64,000 nucleotides of DNA from CAWAPS01 sp963783945 (lineage in GTDB: Bacteria; Actinomycetota; Acidimicrobiia; Acidimicrobiales; Palsa-688), in contig CAWAPS010000024.1 in NCBI GenBank assembly GCA_963783945.1, forward strand, positions 248,001 through 312,000, written 5' to 3'. Below the pieces are notes generated by a model, which was not told where the DNA came from, ran no database searches, and saw only the letters and a list, made by a program, of their open reading frames with translations. This document shows positions 54,709 through 63,684 of the stretch, piece by piece (the stretch's first letter is position 1; every line of letters begins with the position of its first letter). The position numbers were made by a program, and so were the translations under genes.

Positions 54709-55005
54709 GGGACCTCCGGTGGACTAATGCGACGTTACGAAAACCAGTCCATCCCAGCGGCGTGAGAGGCAAACCGAGACAGCGTGGAGGCGGTATGAAG
54801 AAACGACTGTCCCGTCCGGACGCTGGTGGTGGGTCGACTCCGCCGGGCAGGGTAAAGGCGCCGGATGCAGGGCGGCCTTGATCTGCACGCGGTCTGCACA
54901 TGGTCCCCATGGAGAACTCGCACCTCTCCGCTGTACTGCTGTCGTCCCCCCGAACCCGTCGATCCCCGCTACCCGGATCCCCGAACAACGGCAGCCGGCT
55001 TACCC
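54709..55005. other. Gene-free gap before atpB-like gene
   Basis: About 300 bp between divergent genes. No coding frame with family-like sequence, repeat or hairpin is convincing. It presumably holds both promoters. Confidence 0.6.
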
Positions 55006-55737
55006 ATGATCAGCTCCAACAACTCTTTGGAACTCGGCGCCTCGCACGCCGTGACTGTCGCCGGTCACACGCTCCACGTCGACACCATCCTCGCCACCGT
55101 CACTGCGGGCCTCGTGGTGATCACCCTGGGCCTGTTCGCCAGGCGGAGGCTGTCGTCCCGGCGGCCGACCAGAACCCAGCTGGCATGGGAGACCGTCGTG
55201 AGCGCGGCCGAGCGCCAGGTCGGGCAGAGCATCGGTGCGGAAGGAAGAGGCATCGTCCCCCTGGCTGTCACCCTGTTCGTGTTCGTCCTGACCGCGACCT
55301 TGCTGGAAGTCATCCCGAGCGGCCATCCCCACAAGTCCCTTCCGGCCCCGACCGGCGACCTCAATCTCACCGTTGCTTTGGCGTTGCTGGTGGTCATCCT
55401 GGTGCACATAACCGCTATCAGGCGGCGGGGCCTGCGGGGCTATTTTCGCCACTACCTGCACCCCACCCCGTGGCTCCTGCCCCTCAAGATCCTGGAAGAG
55501 CTGGCCAAGCCGATCACACTGGCCCTGCGGCTGTTCGGAAACGTCTTTGCCGGGACCGTCATGGTCATCCTGATATTCGAGCTGATCCCGCCGACCCTTG
55601 CCCCTGTGCCGCTGCTTGCCTGGAAGCTCTTCACGGTGTTCGTAGCCGGCATCCAAGCGTTCCTGTTTGCGCTTCTCACGGTCTTGTACTTCCAGGCCGC
55701 CGTCGGCCCCGATACGTCAAATGAAGGTGATCTGTGA
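55006..55737 (+). CDS. atpB: F-type ATP synthase subunit a (orphan copy)
   Basis: F0 subunit a, 243 aa. About five TM helices; the essential Arg is R175 in ITLALRLFGNVFAG. ELAKPITLALRLFGN and IQAFLFALLTVLYF are family landmarks. It should form the proton half-channel. The start is the ATG at 55006, since upstream in-frame sequence is not hydrophobic. Only a b-like gene follows (GTGA overlap); no atpE and no F1 genes are here. This looks like a second, partial locus or a specialised complex; the main operon must lie elsewhere. Confidence 0.9.
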   Translation: MISSNNSLELGASHAVTVAGHTLHVDTILATVTAGLVVITLGLFARRRLSSRRPTRTQLAWETVVSAAERQVGQSIGAEGRGIVPLAVTLFVFVLTATLLEVIPSGHPHKSLPAPTGDLNLTVALALLVVILVHITAIRRRGLRGYFRHYLHPTPWLLPLKILEELAKPITLALRLFGNVFAGTVMVILIFELIPPTLAPVPLLAWKLFTVFVAGIQAFLFALLTVLYFQAAVGPDTSNEGDL

Positions 55738-56225
55738 CCGCCAGTTTCATGAGTCTCAACGCCACCCTGTTGGTCGAGCTCCTAGTGTTCCTCATTGTCC
55801 TGGCCGTCATCGCCCGGGTAGTAGTCAAGCCGCTGCAGGCAGCCATGCAGAGACGGCAGGCGGAGATCGAAGAGACGGCATTGAAGGAGAAGCGGGTCGA
55901 GGAGCTGCTGACCAAAGCCCAAGTCGAATACGACCTGACCCTCGCCTCCGCCCGGCGTGAGGCTCACCAGATCATCGAGACCGGACGGCGCATGGGCAGC
56001 TACCTCGAGGCCGGCCCGTCGCTGTCTCAGAATGACGGTACACCGGTCGCCGGCCGGGCGGCCGATTCCACTCCGGACGTCGTCGGCGACCTGTGCCTGG
56101 TCGGAGCCACCTTGACGCTGTGCGCGGAAGTGGCCGACGAAGAGCTGAGCGAGAAGATCGACGATGCGGAGGCCCGTCTGGACCGGGCTATCTCGCGCTT
56201 GCAGCACACAGGGTCGACGAACTAG
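55734..56225 (+). CDS. F0 subunit b-like protein with divergent C terminus
   Basis: 163 aa. The N-terminal TM (LLVELLVFLIVLAVIARVVV) and start of the amphipathic helix (QAEIEETALKEKRVEELLTKAQVEYDLTLASARREAHQIIE) match AtpF. After residue about 90 the usual coiled coil stops and the sequence becomes GSYLEAGPSLSQND..., unlike b subunits, ending in a short helix EELSEKIDDAEARLDRAIS. It overlaps atpB by GTGA. The truncated stalk could not reach F1 normally. A frameshift near 56010 was considered but no better frame is seen. Confidence 0.72.
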   Translation: MTASFMSLNATLLVELLVFLIVLAVIARVVVKPLQAAMQRRQAEIEETALKEKRVEELLTKAQVEYDLTLASARREAHQIIETGRRMGSYLEAGPSLSQNDGTPVAGRAADSTPDVVGDLCLVGATLTLCAEVADEELSEKIDDAEARLDRAISRLQHTGSTN

Positions 56226-56233
56226 AGCCGGTC

Positions 56234-56851
56234 GTGTTCGGAATCCCCACCCTCGAGGCCCAATCCGTCGTCTCCTACGCCATCGCCCTCGGGATTCCGA
56301 CCCTCGATGCCGTGTTTCCCGTGCTACCGAGCGAGAGCGCCATAGTGGCACTGGGCGTGGCGACCGCCGGAAGCTCCGATCCCCGACTGGCCCTGCTCGT
56401 GCTCGCGGCCGCCGCCGGCGCGTTCCTGGGCGACAACGTGTCTTATCTGCTCGGCCGGCATTTCGGTCCGCGGGTCGAGCGCCGCTTTCTCTCCTCGGGA
56501 AAGGGGGCGCAAAGGCGCGCCTGGGCCGAGCGCCAGCTCGAGCGTTATGGCACCCGTCTGATCGTCGTCTGCCGTTTCGTACCAGGTGGCCGCACGGCGG
56601 TCACTCTTACCTGCGGACTCACCCGCTACCCGCAGGGCCGCTTTGTGGCGTCGACGGCCGTGGCCGGAGTCATCTGGGCCAGCTACGCCTTCTTCATCGG
56701 TCGCCTCGGCGGCCAAGCCTTCCAGGACCGCCCGTGGTTCGGTCTGCTGCTGGCCCTCGGCATCGTCGTGGCGCTCAGCGGATTGACCGAACTGATCAGA
56801 AGAGCCCGATCCTGGTACCTCACCCGGTCGCGTCAAGGGGAACCCGCTTGA
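56234..56851 (+). CDS. DedA-family membrane protein
   Basis: 205 aa, the usual length. SESAIVALG near the N terminus and GAFLGDNVSYLLGRHFG are the family core. RFVPGGRTAVTLTCGLTRYPQGRF is the conserved second half (reentrant region with the functional Arg and Gly). Hydrophobic ends close the protein. DedA proteins act as lipid flippases/scramblases. I begin at GTG 56234; the long upstream reading frame overlaps atpF-like. Nine bp after atpF-like, probably same transcript. Confidence 0.88.
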   Translation: MFGIPTLEAQSVVSYAIALGIPTLDAVFPVLPSESAIVALGVATAGSSDPRLALLVLAAAAGAFLGDNVSYLLGRHFGPRVERRFLSSGKGAQRRAWAERQLERYGTRLIVVCRFVPGGRTAVTLTCGLTRYPQGRFVASTAVAGVIWASYAFFIGRLGGQAFQDRPWFGLLLALGIVVALSGLTELIRRARSWYLTRSRQGEPA

Positions 56852-57255
56852 TTTCCGATGGGCGATCCGACCATGGCCCGGTTTACTTGAATCGTCCATT
56901 TGCCGATCGTCATCGTCGGCGCTCGCCTCCCCGTTGGTCCAAAGTGCAGCCGAGGGTGACCCCCTCCGGTCGGAAAGAGGGTAAACGTGGTTTCAAGTAA
57001 CACAGTGCTGACGGATCGTGGGCGTCCTATGGCTGCTCGGGTGCCGTGGCCGGTGGCAGAAACCAGTCGTTCAATGGCCGTAATCCTCTCGGCCGCCGAG
57101 CCAACCAGAGGTCTCGAGTTGAAACCAGGCGAACCCGATAAAACTGCAGGTCAGGCCTCTTGCTGGCCATACCTTGCCGGTTGTAAACTCGCCCTTCGCT
57201 CGGTACGTTCAAACAAGCTGACGCTCTACCGGACCGGAGGAGGTTCGAGCGGGTG
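56852..57255. other. Gene-poor gap after dedA
   Basis: About 400 bp, lower GC than neighbours. No convincing coding frame. A 9-bp inverted pair TTACTTGAA (about 56886) and TTCAAGTAA (about 56992) is present. Nothing else is supported. Confidence 0.55.
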
Positions 57256-57453
57256 ATGTGCCTCTCGTGCAGTGCTGTCGTGGATGACTGCTGGAGGTGG
57301 TGCCCAGAGTGCGGCGGGCCGGTGTCGCCGCCATTTGGGCCCCTTGACCTGCGTATTCAGTACGGCGAGTACACCCTGGAAGGAATGCTCGACAGCACCG
57401 ACGGGGCCTACGACCTGGGTATGCAAACCGGCCATTCTTACGCGCCTATCTGA
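57256..57453 (+). CDS. Small zinc-ribbon protein
   Basis: 65 aa (66 if the GTG at 57253 is used). CLSC and CPEC pairs near the N terminus make a zinc ribbon; the tail DLRIQYGEYTLEGMLDSTDG has no clear family. GGAGGAGG lies 12 bp before the ATG. Stand-alone, in a lower-GC stretch. It may be a nucleic-acid- or protein-binding small protein, but no function is known. Confidence 0.5.
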   Translation: MCLSCSAVVDDCWRWCPECGGPVSPPFGPLDLRIQYGEYTLEGMLDSTDGAYDLGMQTGHSYAPI

Positions 57454-57629
57454 GGTCCCCGGCCTGCGAACTGGCCGAGATGACGTCCGATAAACCCGTT
57501 TTCAAACGATCAAGAGGGCCTGACCCTTGACCTTAGAACGAAAGGCGCTTGCTTGCGCTGAAGCACCATCTGAGGGCGCTTCTATTTCAACAGGCTATTC
57601 TCAAACCGACAGCGGCTCTAACTGCCGGG

Positions 57630-57794
57630 TTACCAACGGTAGAAGCGGTGCCTTCCCGCGCTCTCTCCCCGGCCGAAAATCAGGCCAATTAGCCAGGCAA
57701 CAAAGAGGATCACAGCGAGGATCCATAGGACGTGAACAGCGAATCCTAGGCCGAAGAACAGCAACACAAGAAGCAACGCCAGCAGGATAAGCAT
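57630..57794 (-). CDS. Small hydrophobic membrane protein (54 aa)
   Basis: Start ATG at 57794, stop TAA at 57630, 54 residues. Two tightly spaced hydrophobic helices (LILLALLLVLLFFGLGFAV, WILAVILFVAWLIGLIF) are followed by the polar tail GRGESAGRHRFYRW. A very good SD (AGGAAAGGA, about 8 bp spacing) precedes it. The pattern resembles the short hydroPhobic/YtjA-like proteins, often stress-linked in actinomycetes, that end in an Arg/Trp-rich tail. It is short enough to be missed by length cut-offs. Confidence 0.78.
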   Translation of the reverse strand: MLILLALLLVLLFFGLGFAVHVLWILAVILFVAWLIGLIFGRGESAGRHRFYRW

Positions 57795-57908
57795 TTACGA
57801 GGTCCTTTCCTCACGGTGCATCCGTCTTCTTCCCACATTCACTGACCACCAAACCTCCCTGCAAAGGATTCCTGAGCCTCGGGCGCCACGGTGGTTGCAC
57901 CTCTCTGA

Positions 57909-58580
57909 TCAATCAGGGTGGCGACTGTCACGGTGCCGCCGGCCGGCGGACCGACCGCGCTCCCAGATGGCCCAATCCAGTTCGGTCGCCTTCCACCCGA
58001 CCTCGCGGGCGGCTGCCACTACCAGCTCCACGGTCTCGGTGTCACTCAGCCGCCGACCCAGCGCGCCCTCGACGAAGCGATGCACATGGACGTCCGGTTT
58101 GATGGTGTCGACCCCCTGGCGCATGACCAAGGCCTGGAACACTGCCTCGCCCAGTCCTTTGACTCTTCCCTGGAAGTCCTGCTTGAACTCAGCCCGCACC
58201 GCCCAGTCTCTGAGGGCACTCTCATCCCTCACTCCGATCGAGTCGAAGAACTCGGCCAGCCGTCTCAGCATGCCGGCCCGGGTCCAGTGACGGTTGTTCC
58301 ACAGGTACTGGGCCAGCCGGATATTTCCGTCCTTGTCGTCGGGAAAGCGCGCCATGACGTGAAAGAGGTCCTCCATCGTTCGGATCTCGCCGAAGCGCAG
58401 GTCCCGGTAGTGCTCGATGGCCCGCACCACGGAATCCGTGCGCATCATGAAATCCAGGACGGTCTCGAACAGATTGATCACGAAGTCGGCTTCCACGTAC
58501 CCGCTCGGCACCGGGTTCAATTCCCGTGCTGCCTCAGCTACCCGCTCGACGTCGGCTGCTCTGATCATCCCGATGTCCAT
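57909..58580 (-). CDS. HhH-GPD-like DNA glycosylase family protein
   Basis: 223 aa. The helix-hairpin-helix core is VKGLGEAVFQALVMRQGVDTIKPDVHVHRFV, in which PDVHVHRF supplies the Asp and His seen in base-excision glycosylases. No Fe-S cluster cysteines follow. The N-terminal half is helical (VNLFETVLDFMMRTD-like). It is unlike the AlkA-type protein at 11638. Substrate unknown. ATG 58580 is chosen; the open frame upstream crosses palindromic repeats. Confidence 0.72.
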   Translation of the reverse strand: MDIGMIRAADVERVAEAARELNPVPSGYVEADFVINLFETVLDFMMRTDSVVRAIEHYRDLRFGEIRTMEDLFHVMARFPDDKDGNIRLAQYLWNNRHWTRAGMLRRLAEFFDSIGVRDESALRDWAVRAEFKQDFQGRVKGLGEAVFQALVMRQGVDTIKPDVHVHRFVEGALGRRLSDTETVELVVAAAREVGWKATELDWAIWERGRSAGRRHRDSRHPD

Positions 58581-58680
58581 TACAGCGCGTGCCCGAGTTG
58601 AACGGCCTCGGAACCGCATTTGGCGTCCGACCCGCCGGCCAGAGACCTCCAGCCGGCGCGGGCGCGCCTTCCCCCTAAAT

Positions 58681-58858
58681 CTCGTAGTACTCTTGCTTTC
58701 TCGTTGTAGTTCCGCCCGCCTTAGGGCCCGCCACGAAACAACTTGACGCAATTCTCTTGTAAAGATGCATGTCGTGGCACAGGACTTGTTCCAAGTTGTT
58801 TCGTGGCGGGCCCTTACGCACACTTTGACGCCGGGAAGACAAGATGACTACAAGAAAG
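58681..58858. mobile_element. 85-bp palindromic element interrupted by a 90-bp MITE-like insertion
   Basis: The outer 85-bp family member starts CTCGTAGTAC (58681) and ends ATGACTACAAGAAAG (58858). Within it is a 90-bp insert at 58724-58813 with 22-bp perfect terminal inverted repeats (GGGCCCGCCACGAAACAACT...), flanked by TTA at 58721-58723 and 58814-58816. Deleting the insert and one TTA restores an 85-bp sequence aligning without gaps to 42817-42901. This is the signature of transposition with a 3-bp target duplication. No transposase is encoded. Confidence 0.8.
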
Positions 58859-59044
58859 TCCGAGAATTCGGGCGGGCGGGGCTTCCACCGCTTCCTTGCC
58901 GGTCACGCGGTGGGTGCCCGGCCAAAGAGGGCTGGTGCCAGGACCATCAGGGTCGGGGCGGCACGACTTCAGGCCGGGCGTCTACATTCAGCCCGTGCAT
59001 TTCCTCCCTGACCGGGTCCGTGCGGGCCGAGCGAAGCGGACGGC

Positions 59045-60958
59045 ATGACTTCGGGTCCGTCCGCCGGCCTGCGGGGTCGCCTGCCTGTCAAGCCCCCCGG
59101 CGAACGCCTGGCGATCAAGTTCGTCCACAACTACCTTCGGACCCCCCTGGGCTCACCGAACTACCCGATCGACGTTTCAGGCGGGATCACCCAGTGGCAG
59201 ATGCTGGGAAACGGGCCGGACCCCACCTTGACGGTCAACAACGGCCGCCCAGTGGGCGATTGCACCTTCGCCGGCCGTCAGCACCTCCGGATGGCCAAGG
59301 CGGCGGCCAAGGGCAAGGTCGAGAAATGGGAGACCGCGAACGAGGTGGTTTCTGAATACCTGGTTTACGACGGTGGCGTGGATCGCGGCGCGAACATCGC
59401 AGAGGTCCTGCTTTCCTGGTTCATAGCCGGGAAGATCCTGGCCTTCGCTCCTGTAGACCATACTGATCCTGAAGGCTGCGACGGCGTAATGGCGGCCTTC
59501 CACGGGCTCTACGTCGGGGTTGATCTGACCGACGCGGCCGACAGCCAGTTCAACGCCGGGGAACCATGGACGGTTGCCGACGGTGAGCGGCCAGATCCCA
59601 ACGACGGTCATTGCATCATCAAAGTGATGACCGACGGCCACACCTCGGACACCTGGGTGACGTGGGGTGCTCTCCAGAAATCGTCCCGGGAGTGGACGGC
59701 AACATGTATCCGGGAGGCATGGGCGATCGTGACGACCGAGGACGAAGCCGCCAAGCTGGATATGCCGGCTCTACTGGCCGACATCACGGCTGCGAACAAG
59801 GCTGCGACTCCGGCAACCGGGGGCGGGAGCGGAGGCGGCGCCGGGGGCGGCGCCCGCCGAAACACCGGCGCCAACGCGTTCTCCCTGGGTTGGCAGATGG
59901 CCCAGTTGTACGGTCCCCTTCCCGTACGGCGGTCTGCCGGCCCCCTCGACCACCTGCCTTCCATCTCCGAGTACGACACTCCTGCCCGGCTCGACCTCGG
60001 CGTCGACCTGGTGAAGCACTACCTCAATCGCGGGGGGCTGCAGGACCTGGACCGCCACGATCAGCTGGCGGCGTGGAGGACTGAGGCACCAGAGCGCCGC
60101 AGCATCGAGTTGCAGAAGCTCCACTACAACGTCCTCGACGCTCTCGCGTGCGACGACCCGGCTCAGGCCGCGAGCTACGAGCTCGGTAGGGCCCTCAGTG
60201 ACACGTGCTGGTTCCCCGACACCGACCGCGTGCTGGCTGACGGAAGCCGGCGCGTAGACGTCTTCCTCGACCAGTTCAGTCGGAACCGCCTGGCGACATT
60301 GCAGGGGTGGCTGGGCCAGATGACCCCGTTGGCCCCGCAGGCCGTGCCGATCGTCAGCCGGTCCATCCACAACTGGTCGGAGTGGGTCGCCACCAATGCG
60401 CGAACCCTCGAGCGGGAGTGGGACAAGCATGAGGAGGCCGTTGTGACGGCCCTGCGGAACCAGGGCAGCGCTTGGTTCCGCCTGCTCTCGAGTGAGTTCC
60501 CCGACCAGGGACAACCGCCGATAGATGCCTGGATCCACGCCGGCGAGGCGATCGTTCGCAGCATGCGGGCCACGGCAGCCAAGATGATCCTCTGGTTCTG
60601 GCCCGTCGCGGTTGTCATCCTGGCGGCCACCGGGGGCCTGCTGTACCTGGCGATCGCCAACGCCAGCGGAACGGCCAAGGTTTGGACCGCTCTCGTCACC
60701 CTGGCGGCGGGACTGAGCGCGAGCGCTGCCGGGCTGCGATCGGGCGCAAACCGGCTGGCGGCAGGGCTGGAACAGACCACGTGGGAGGCTGCCTCAACAG
60801 AAGCCGAGGCGTGGGCGGTCACCTGGTTGCCGACCATCCGCCAGGGCCTCCTCAGTCGCTACCGCCTACGCAAGAATGGCGTGGACCCTCCGCATACCGG
60901 CGTCCGCCTCGAGCGAGTCAGAGCGGCCAGCCCGCCCGGGGACGAACGGGCGGTTTGA
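59045..60958 (+). CDS. Papain-like protein with C-terminal two-TM region
   Basis: 637 aa, no known family named. Residues 60-230 resemble a papain-like cysteine peptidase: Cys73 in VGDCTFAGRQH, His189 in NDGHCIIKV and TWVTWGAL in the position of the Asn/Trp region. A Gly-rich linker (258-272) follows. Residues 280-500 are helical (LQKLHYNVLDALACD, NARTLEREWDKHEEAV). Two TM helices lie at about 513-538 and 545-565, before a basic tail. It might be an effector that cleaves or opens a membrane, but this is inference. It lies between two MITE copies. Confidence 0.6.
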   Translation: MTSGPSAGLRGRLPVKPPGERLAIKFVHNYLRTPLGSPNYPIDVSGGITQWQMLGNGPDPTLTVNNGRPVGDCTFAGRQHLRMAKAAAKGKVEKWETANEVVSEYLVYDGGVDRGANIAEVLLSWFIAGKILAFAPVDHTDPEGCDGVMAAFHGLYVGVDLTDAADSQFNAGEPWTVADGERPDPNDGHCIIKVMTDGHTSDTWVTWGALQKSSREWTATCIREAWAIVTTEDEAAKLDMPALLADITAANKAATPATGGGSGGGAGGGARRNTGANAFSLGWQMAQLYGPLPVRRSAGPLDHLPSISEYDTPARLDLGVDLVKHYLNRGGLQDLDRHDQLAAWRTEAPERRSIELQKLHYNVLDALACDDPAQAASYELGRALSDTCWFPDTDRVLADGSRRVDVFLDQFSRNRLATLQGWLGQMTPLAPQAVPIVSRSIHNWSEWVATNARTLEREWDKHEEAVVTALRNQGSAWFRLLSSEFPDQGQPPIDAWIHAGEAIVRSMRATAAKMILWFWPVAVVILAATGGLLYLAIANASGTAKVWTALVTLAAGLSASAAGLRSGANRLAAGLEQTTWEAASTEAEAWAVTWLPTIRQGLLSRYRLRKNGVDPPHTGVRLERVRAASPPGDERAV

Positions 60959-60994
60959 CGGCCCTGTCGGTCGGGACCTCAGTACGGTACTGGC

Positions 60995-61906
60995 ATGACG
61001 ATCGCCACCCGTCCGCTCGGGCGCACTGGAGAAGACGTGTCCATCCTCACCTACGGAGCCATGGAGCTCCGGGGTCACCCCATCGGGCCAGCCATTGACG
61101 ACAAGGATGCGGGGCGGCTCCTGAATGACGTCCTCGACGGCGGCATCAATCTGATCGACACGTCGATCGACTATGGCCGTAGCGAGGAGCTCATCGGGCG
61201 GTACGTGGGCCACCGCCGCGATGAGTACTTCCTCGCTTCCAAATGCGGATGCCCCCTCGGTGAACGACCGCCCGGAGCCACCCCGCCGTTTCCCCACGAC
61301 TATCAACCCGCCAACATCCGCTCGGGCATCGAGTCGAGCCTGCGCCGGCTCGGCACCGATCGCCTGGACCTGCTGCAGGTCCACATGTCTCCGAGCCGTG
61401 ATCAGATGGAAGCCGACCAAACGGTCGAGACCATGCTGGCGTTGCGGGACGAGGGAAAGATCCGGTTCCTCGGGATGTCCGGCACCCTGCCCGATCTGCC
61501 CGATCACCTGGCAATGGGAGTCTTCGACGTCTTCCAGATCCCCTACTCGGCCCTCCAGCGCGAGCACGAGGACCTCATCACCGAGGCCGCGGACGCAGGT
61601 GCGGGCACGCTGATACGCGGCGGGGCAGCCAGAGGCGCTCCGGCGGACGACAAGACTTGGCAACGCGGCCCCATCGGCCTGGCAGAGGGCGAAGGTCAGC
61701 GCCGATGGGAGTCTTCGGGCATCGAGGAGGTCCTGGGAGACATGAGCCGGATGGAATTCGTGCTGCGCTTCACCCTCAGCCATCCCGGCCTGTCCACCAC
61801 GATTGTTGGAACGTCGAACCCGGACCATCTGCGTTCCAACCTCAGCGTCGCAGCCAAGGGACCCCTCCCCCCTGACCTCTACGCCGAAGCGAAGCGCCGG
61901 CTGTAG
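60995..61906 (+). CDS. Aldo/keto reductase
   Basis: NADPH-type AKR, 303 aa. NLIDTSIDYGRSEELIGRYV holds the catalytic Asp/Tyr; the Lys is in YFLASKCGCP and the His in LDLLQVHMS. The C-terminal GTSNPDHLRSN binds cofactor. Substrate unknown. Tail-to-tail with the esterase gene (12 bp). Confidence 0.93.
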   Translation: MTIATRPLGRTGEDVSILTYGAMELRGHPIGPAIDDKDAGRLLNDVLDGGINLIDTSIDYGRSEELIGRYVGHRRDEYFLASKCGCPLGERPPGATPPFPHDYQPANIRSGIESSLRRLGTDRLDLLQVHMSPSRDQMEADQTVETMLALRDEGKIRFLGMSGTLPDLPDHLAMGVFDVFQIPYSALQREHEDLITEAADAGAGTLIRGGAARGAPADDKTWQRGPIGLAEGEGQRRWESSGIEEVLGDMSRMEFVLRFTLSHPGLSTTIVGTSNPDHLRSNLSVAAKGPLPPDLYAEAKRRL

Positions 61907-61918
61907 CAGCGGGCCAAA

Positions 61919-63478
61919 CTACGCAACACTCCGGCGGCGAAAGTCACCGCCAGGTCCCGGCGCGGGGATGGTGTCCTGGCCGGAGAGATCGCGCACCAGG
62001 CTCGGGTAGATCCGAGCGAAGCTTTGACGGGCGAAGGCCCAGGTGTGGCCGCCGGGACCCTGATAGGTGTGCACCACGATGCCGGCTCGACCGGCTAGGA
62101 GAGCCAGGTGGCGGGCCGCGCTGAGGCCGGCGCGGTCACCCGTGCCGGCTGCGAACCAGCCTTCGAGGTGCGGGAAGCGGCCCCCGGCCAGGATCTGGCT
62201 GGGGTCGAACCTCCGAGCCGCCACCGGGTCTCCCCCATAGAGGTACCGGAGAGTGGCTTCGGGTCCCCCATGGCTTGGCGCGGGTTCACCGGCCACGTCG
62301 ACGAAGCTGCCGAAAACTCGTGGATTCTCGATAGCCAGTCCTATGGCACACGTACCCCCCTCCGAGAAGCCCACCACACCCCACCGGGCCGGATCGAGGC
62401 CGACTCCAAGGGTTTGGTCGACCCAAATGGGTACGTCATCGGCCAGGTAGCTTTCGGCCGCCCCCTGCGGTCCGTTGACGCATTCCGTGTCCCGCCCACC
62501 CCGACCGTTCTCGTCGACGAAGATCATCACGGGCGCTGACCCACCGTGGTCGCGGGCCCATGCGTCGGCGAGAGGAACGACCTGACCTGCGGTAACCCAG
62601 TCCTGGGCCGAACCCGGCAGGCCCGTCAGCATCAAGAGCACCGGCAAGTCCCGGGGGGGCGCCTTGAAGTAGGCGGGGGGCAGCCACACCCATGCCGAAT
62701 CCGCTGGGAACGTATCCGGATCGCCAGGTATGGATATCGGCCCGTACAGACCTGTCCGCAGCACCGAGATTCCCTTCTCGGTGCGGACCAGTCCGGCGTC
62801 GAGGGAGTGAAGGTGGATCTCCTGATACACCCGGTGAGCCGTGACCTGTCCCTCTACCGGCCGGTCGAGCAGTGCGCCGACGGTCGGCCAATAACCGTAG
62901 TGGGAGTTGATCAGGAGGAACGCCGACACCAAGGCGACCGGGGCGGCGAGGGCCCGGACGACGCGGATGGCGCGGGCTCCCGTCCACCACCCCGTTACCC
63001 CCACGCCTACCGCCCACACTCCCAGCCACGTCCACACCAGGAACGAGGGGGGGTAATGGTCAGCAACCAAGCCGGTCGCGCTCAGCCACCAATGCGCGGC
63101 AGCCACAACTACCGTAGCCGCCACGGCGATTCCGGCGCCCCAGGTGAGCCACCAACGGCGCGGCCGGCCGGCAACGCCTGCCACGATGCCCACGCCGGCG
63201 ACGGCGGTGACGCCCAGGACCAGGCCTCCGGTGTCCACTACCACCTGGTCGGCCAGTCCCGCCCACACGAGGACGACGGCCACGACCCCGGCCGCGATCA
63301 GCGCCAGCGCTCCTGGCCAGCCGGCCACCAGGTTCCACAGCCGTCCGGGTCGGGACGAGCCGGACGGGATAGGACTGACCCACGGTCTCCGGTGTCGAGA
63401 TCCTACGCCGATGGACCCCGCTTCCTGATGGCGGTTGCACGGGCTATGAAACGAGTCGTTGTGGGCCTTCGGGTCCAT
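61919..63478 (-). CDS. Membrane-anchored esterase-family (Ag85-like) hydrolase
   Basis: 519 aa. Four N-terminal TM helices (about residues 50-70, 78-100, 115-135, 150-175 region). The extracytoplasmic alpha/beta-hydrolase has nucleophile Ser in WGVVGFSEGGTCAIGLA, and YLADDVPIWVDQTLG before it. The catalytic His is in QGPGGHTWAFARQS. It belongs to the putative-esterase group that includes mycolyltransferases and FrmB-like enzymes. Action on envelope lipids or exported esters is possible. Confidence 0.85.
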   Translation of the reverse strand: MDPKAHNDSFHSPCNRHQEAGSIGVGSRHRRPWVSPIPSGSSRPGRLWNLVAGWPGALALIAAGVVAVVLVWAGLADQVVVDTGGLVLGVTAVAGVGIVAGVAGRPRRWWLTWGAGIAVAATVVVAAAHWWLSATGLVADHYPPSFLVWTWLGVWAVGVGVTGWWTGARAIRVVRALAAPVALVSAFLLINSHYGYWPTVGALLDRPVEGQVTAHRVYQEIHLHSLDAGLVRTEKGISVLRTGLYGPISIPGDPDTFPADSAWVWLPPAYFKAPPRDLPVLLMLTGLPGSAQDWVTAGQVVPLADAWARDHGGSAPVMIFVDENGRGGRDTECVNGPQGAAESYLADDVPIWVDQTLGVGLDPARWGVVGFSEGGTCAIGLAIENPRVFGSFVDVAGEPAPSHGGPEATLRYLYGGDPVAARRFDPSQILAGGRFPHLEGWFAAGTGDRAGLSAARHLALLAGRAGIVVHTYQGPGGHTWAFARQSFARIYPSLVRDLSGQDTIPAPGPGGDFRRRSVA

Positions 63479-63684
63479 CCGGTGTCATCGTAGGGACAAC
63501 CGTCAACCTCCGGGGAGCAGCGGCTGCCGGGCCCGGAGCCGAAGATGCCGCGACCCGGCGAAGATCCGGTCCGGCGGTTCTCCATGTCATCTCCATCGTG
63601 TGTCCATATACAGTGCACCTCGTTGCCCTTGGATGCTGCACAGGGTCCCGGGGACCCGGCGGGATCAGACGACGACGGGGCTTA

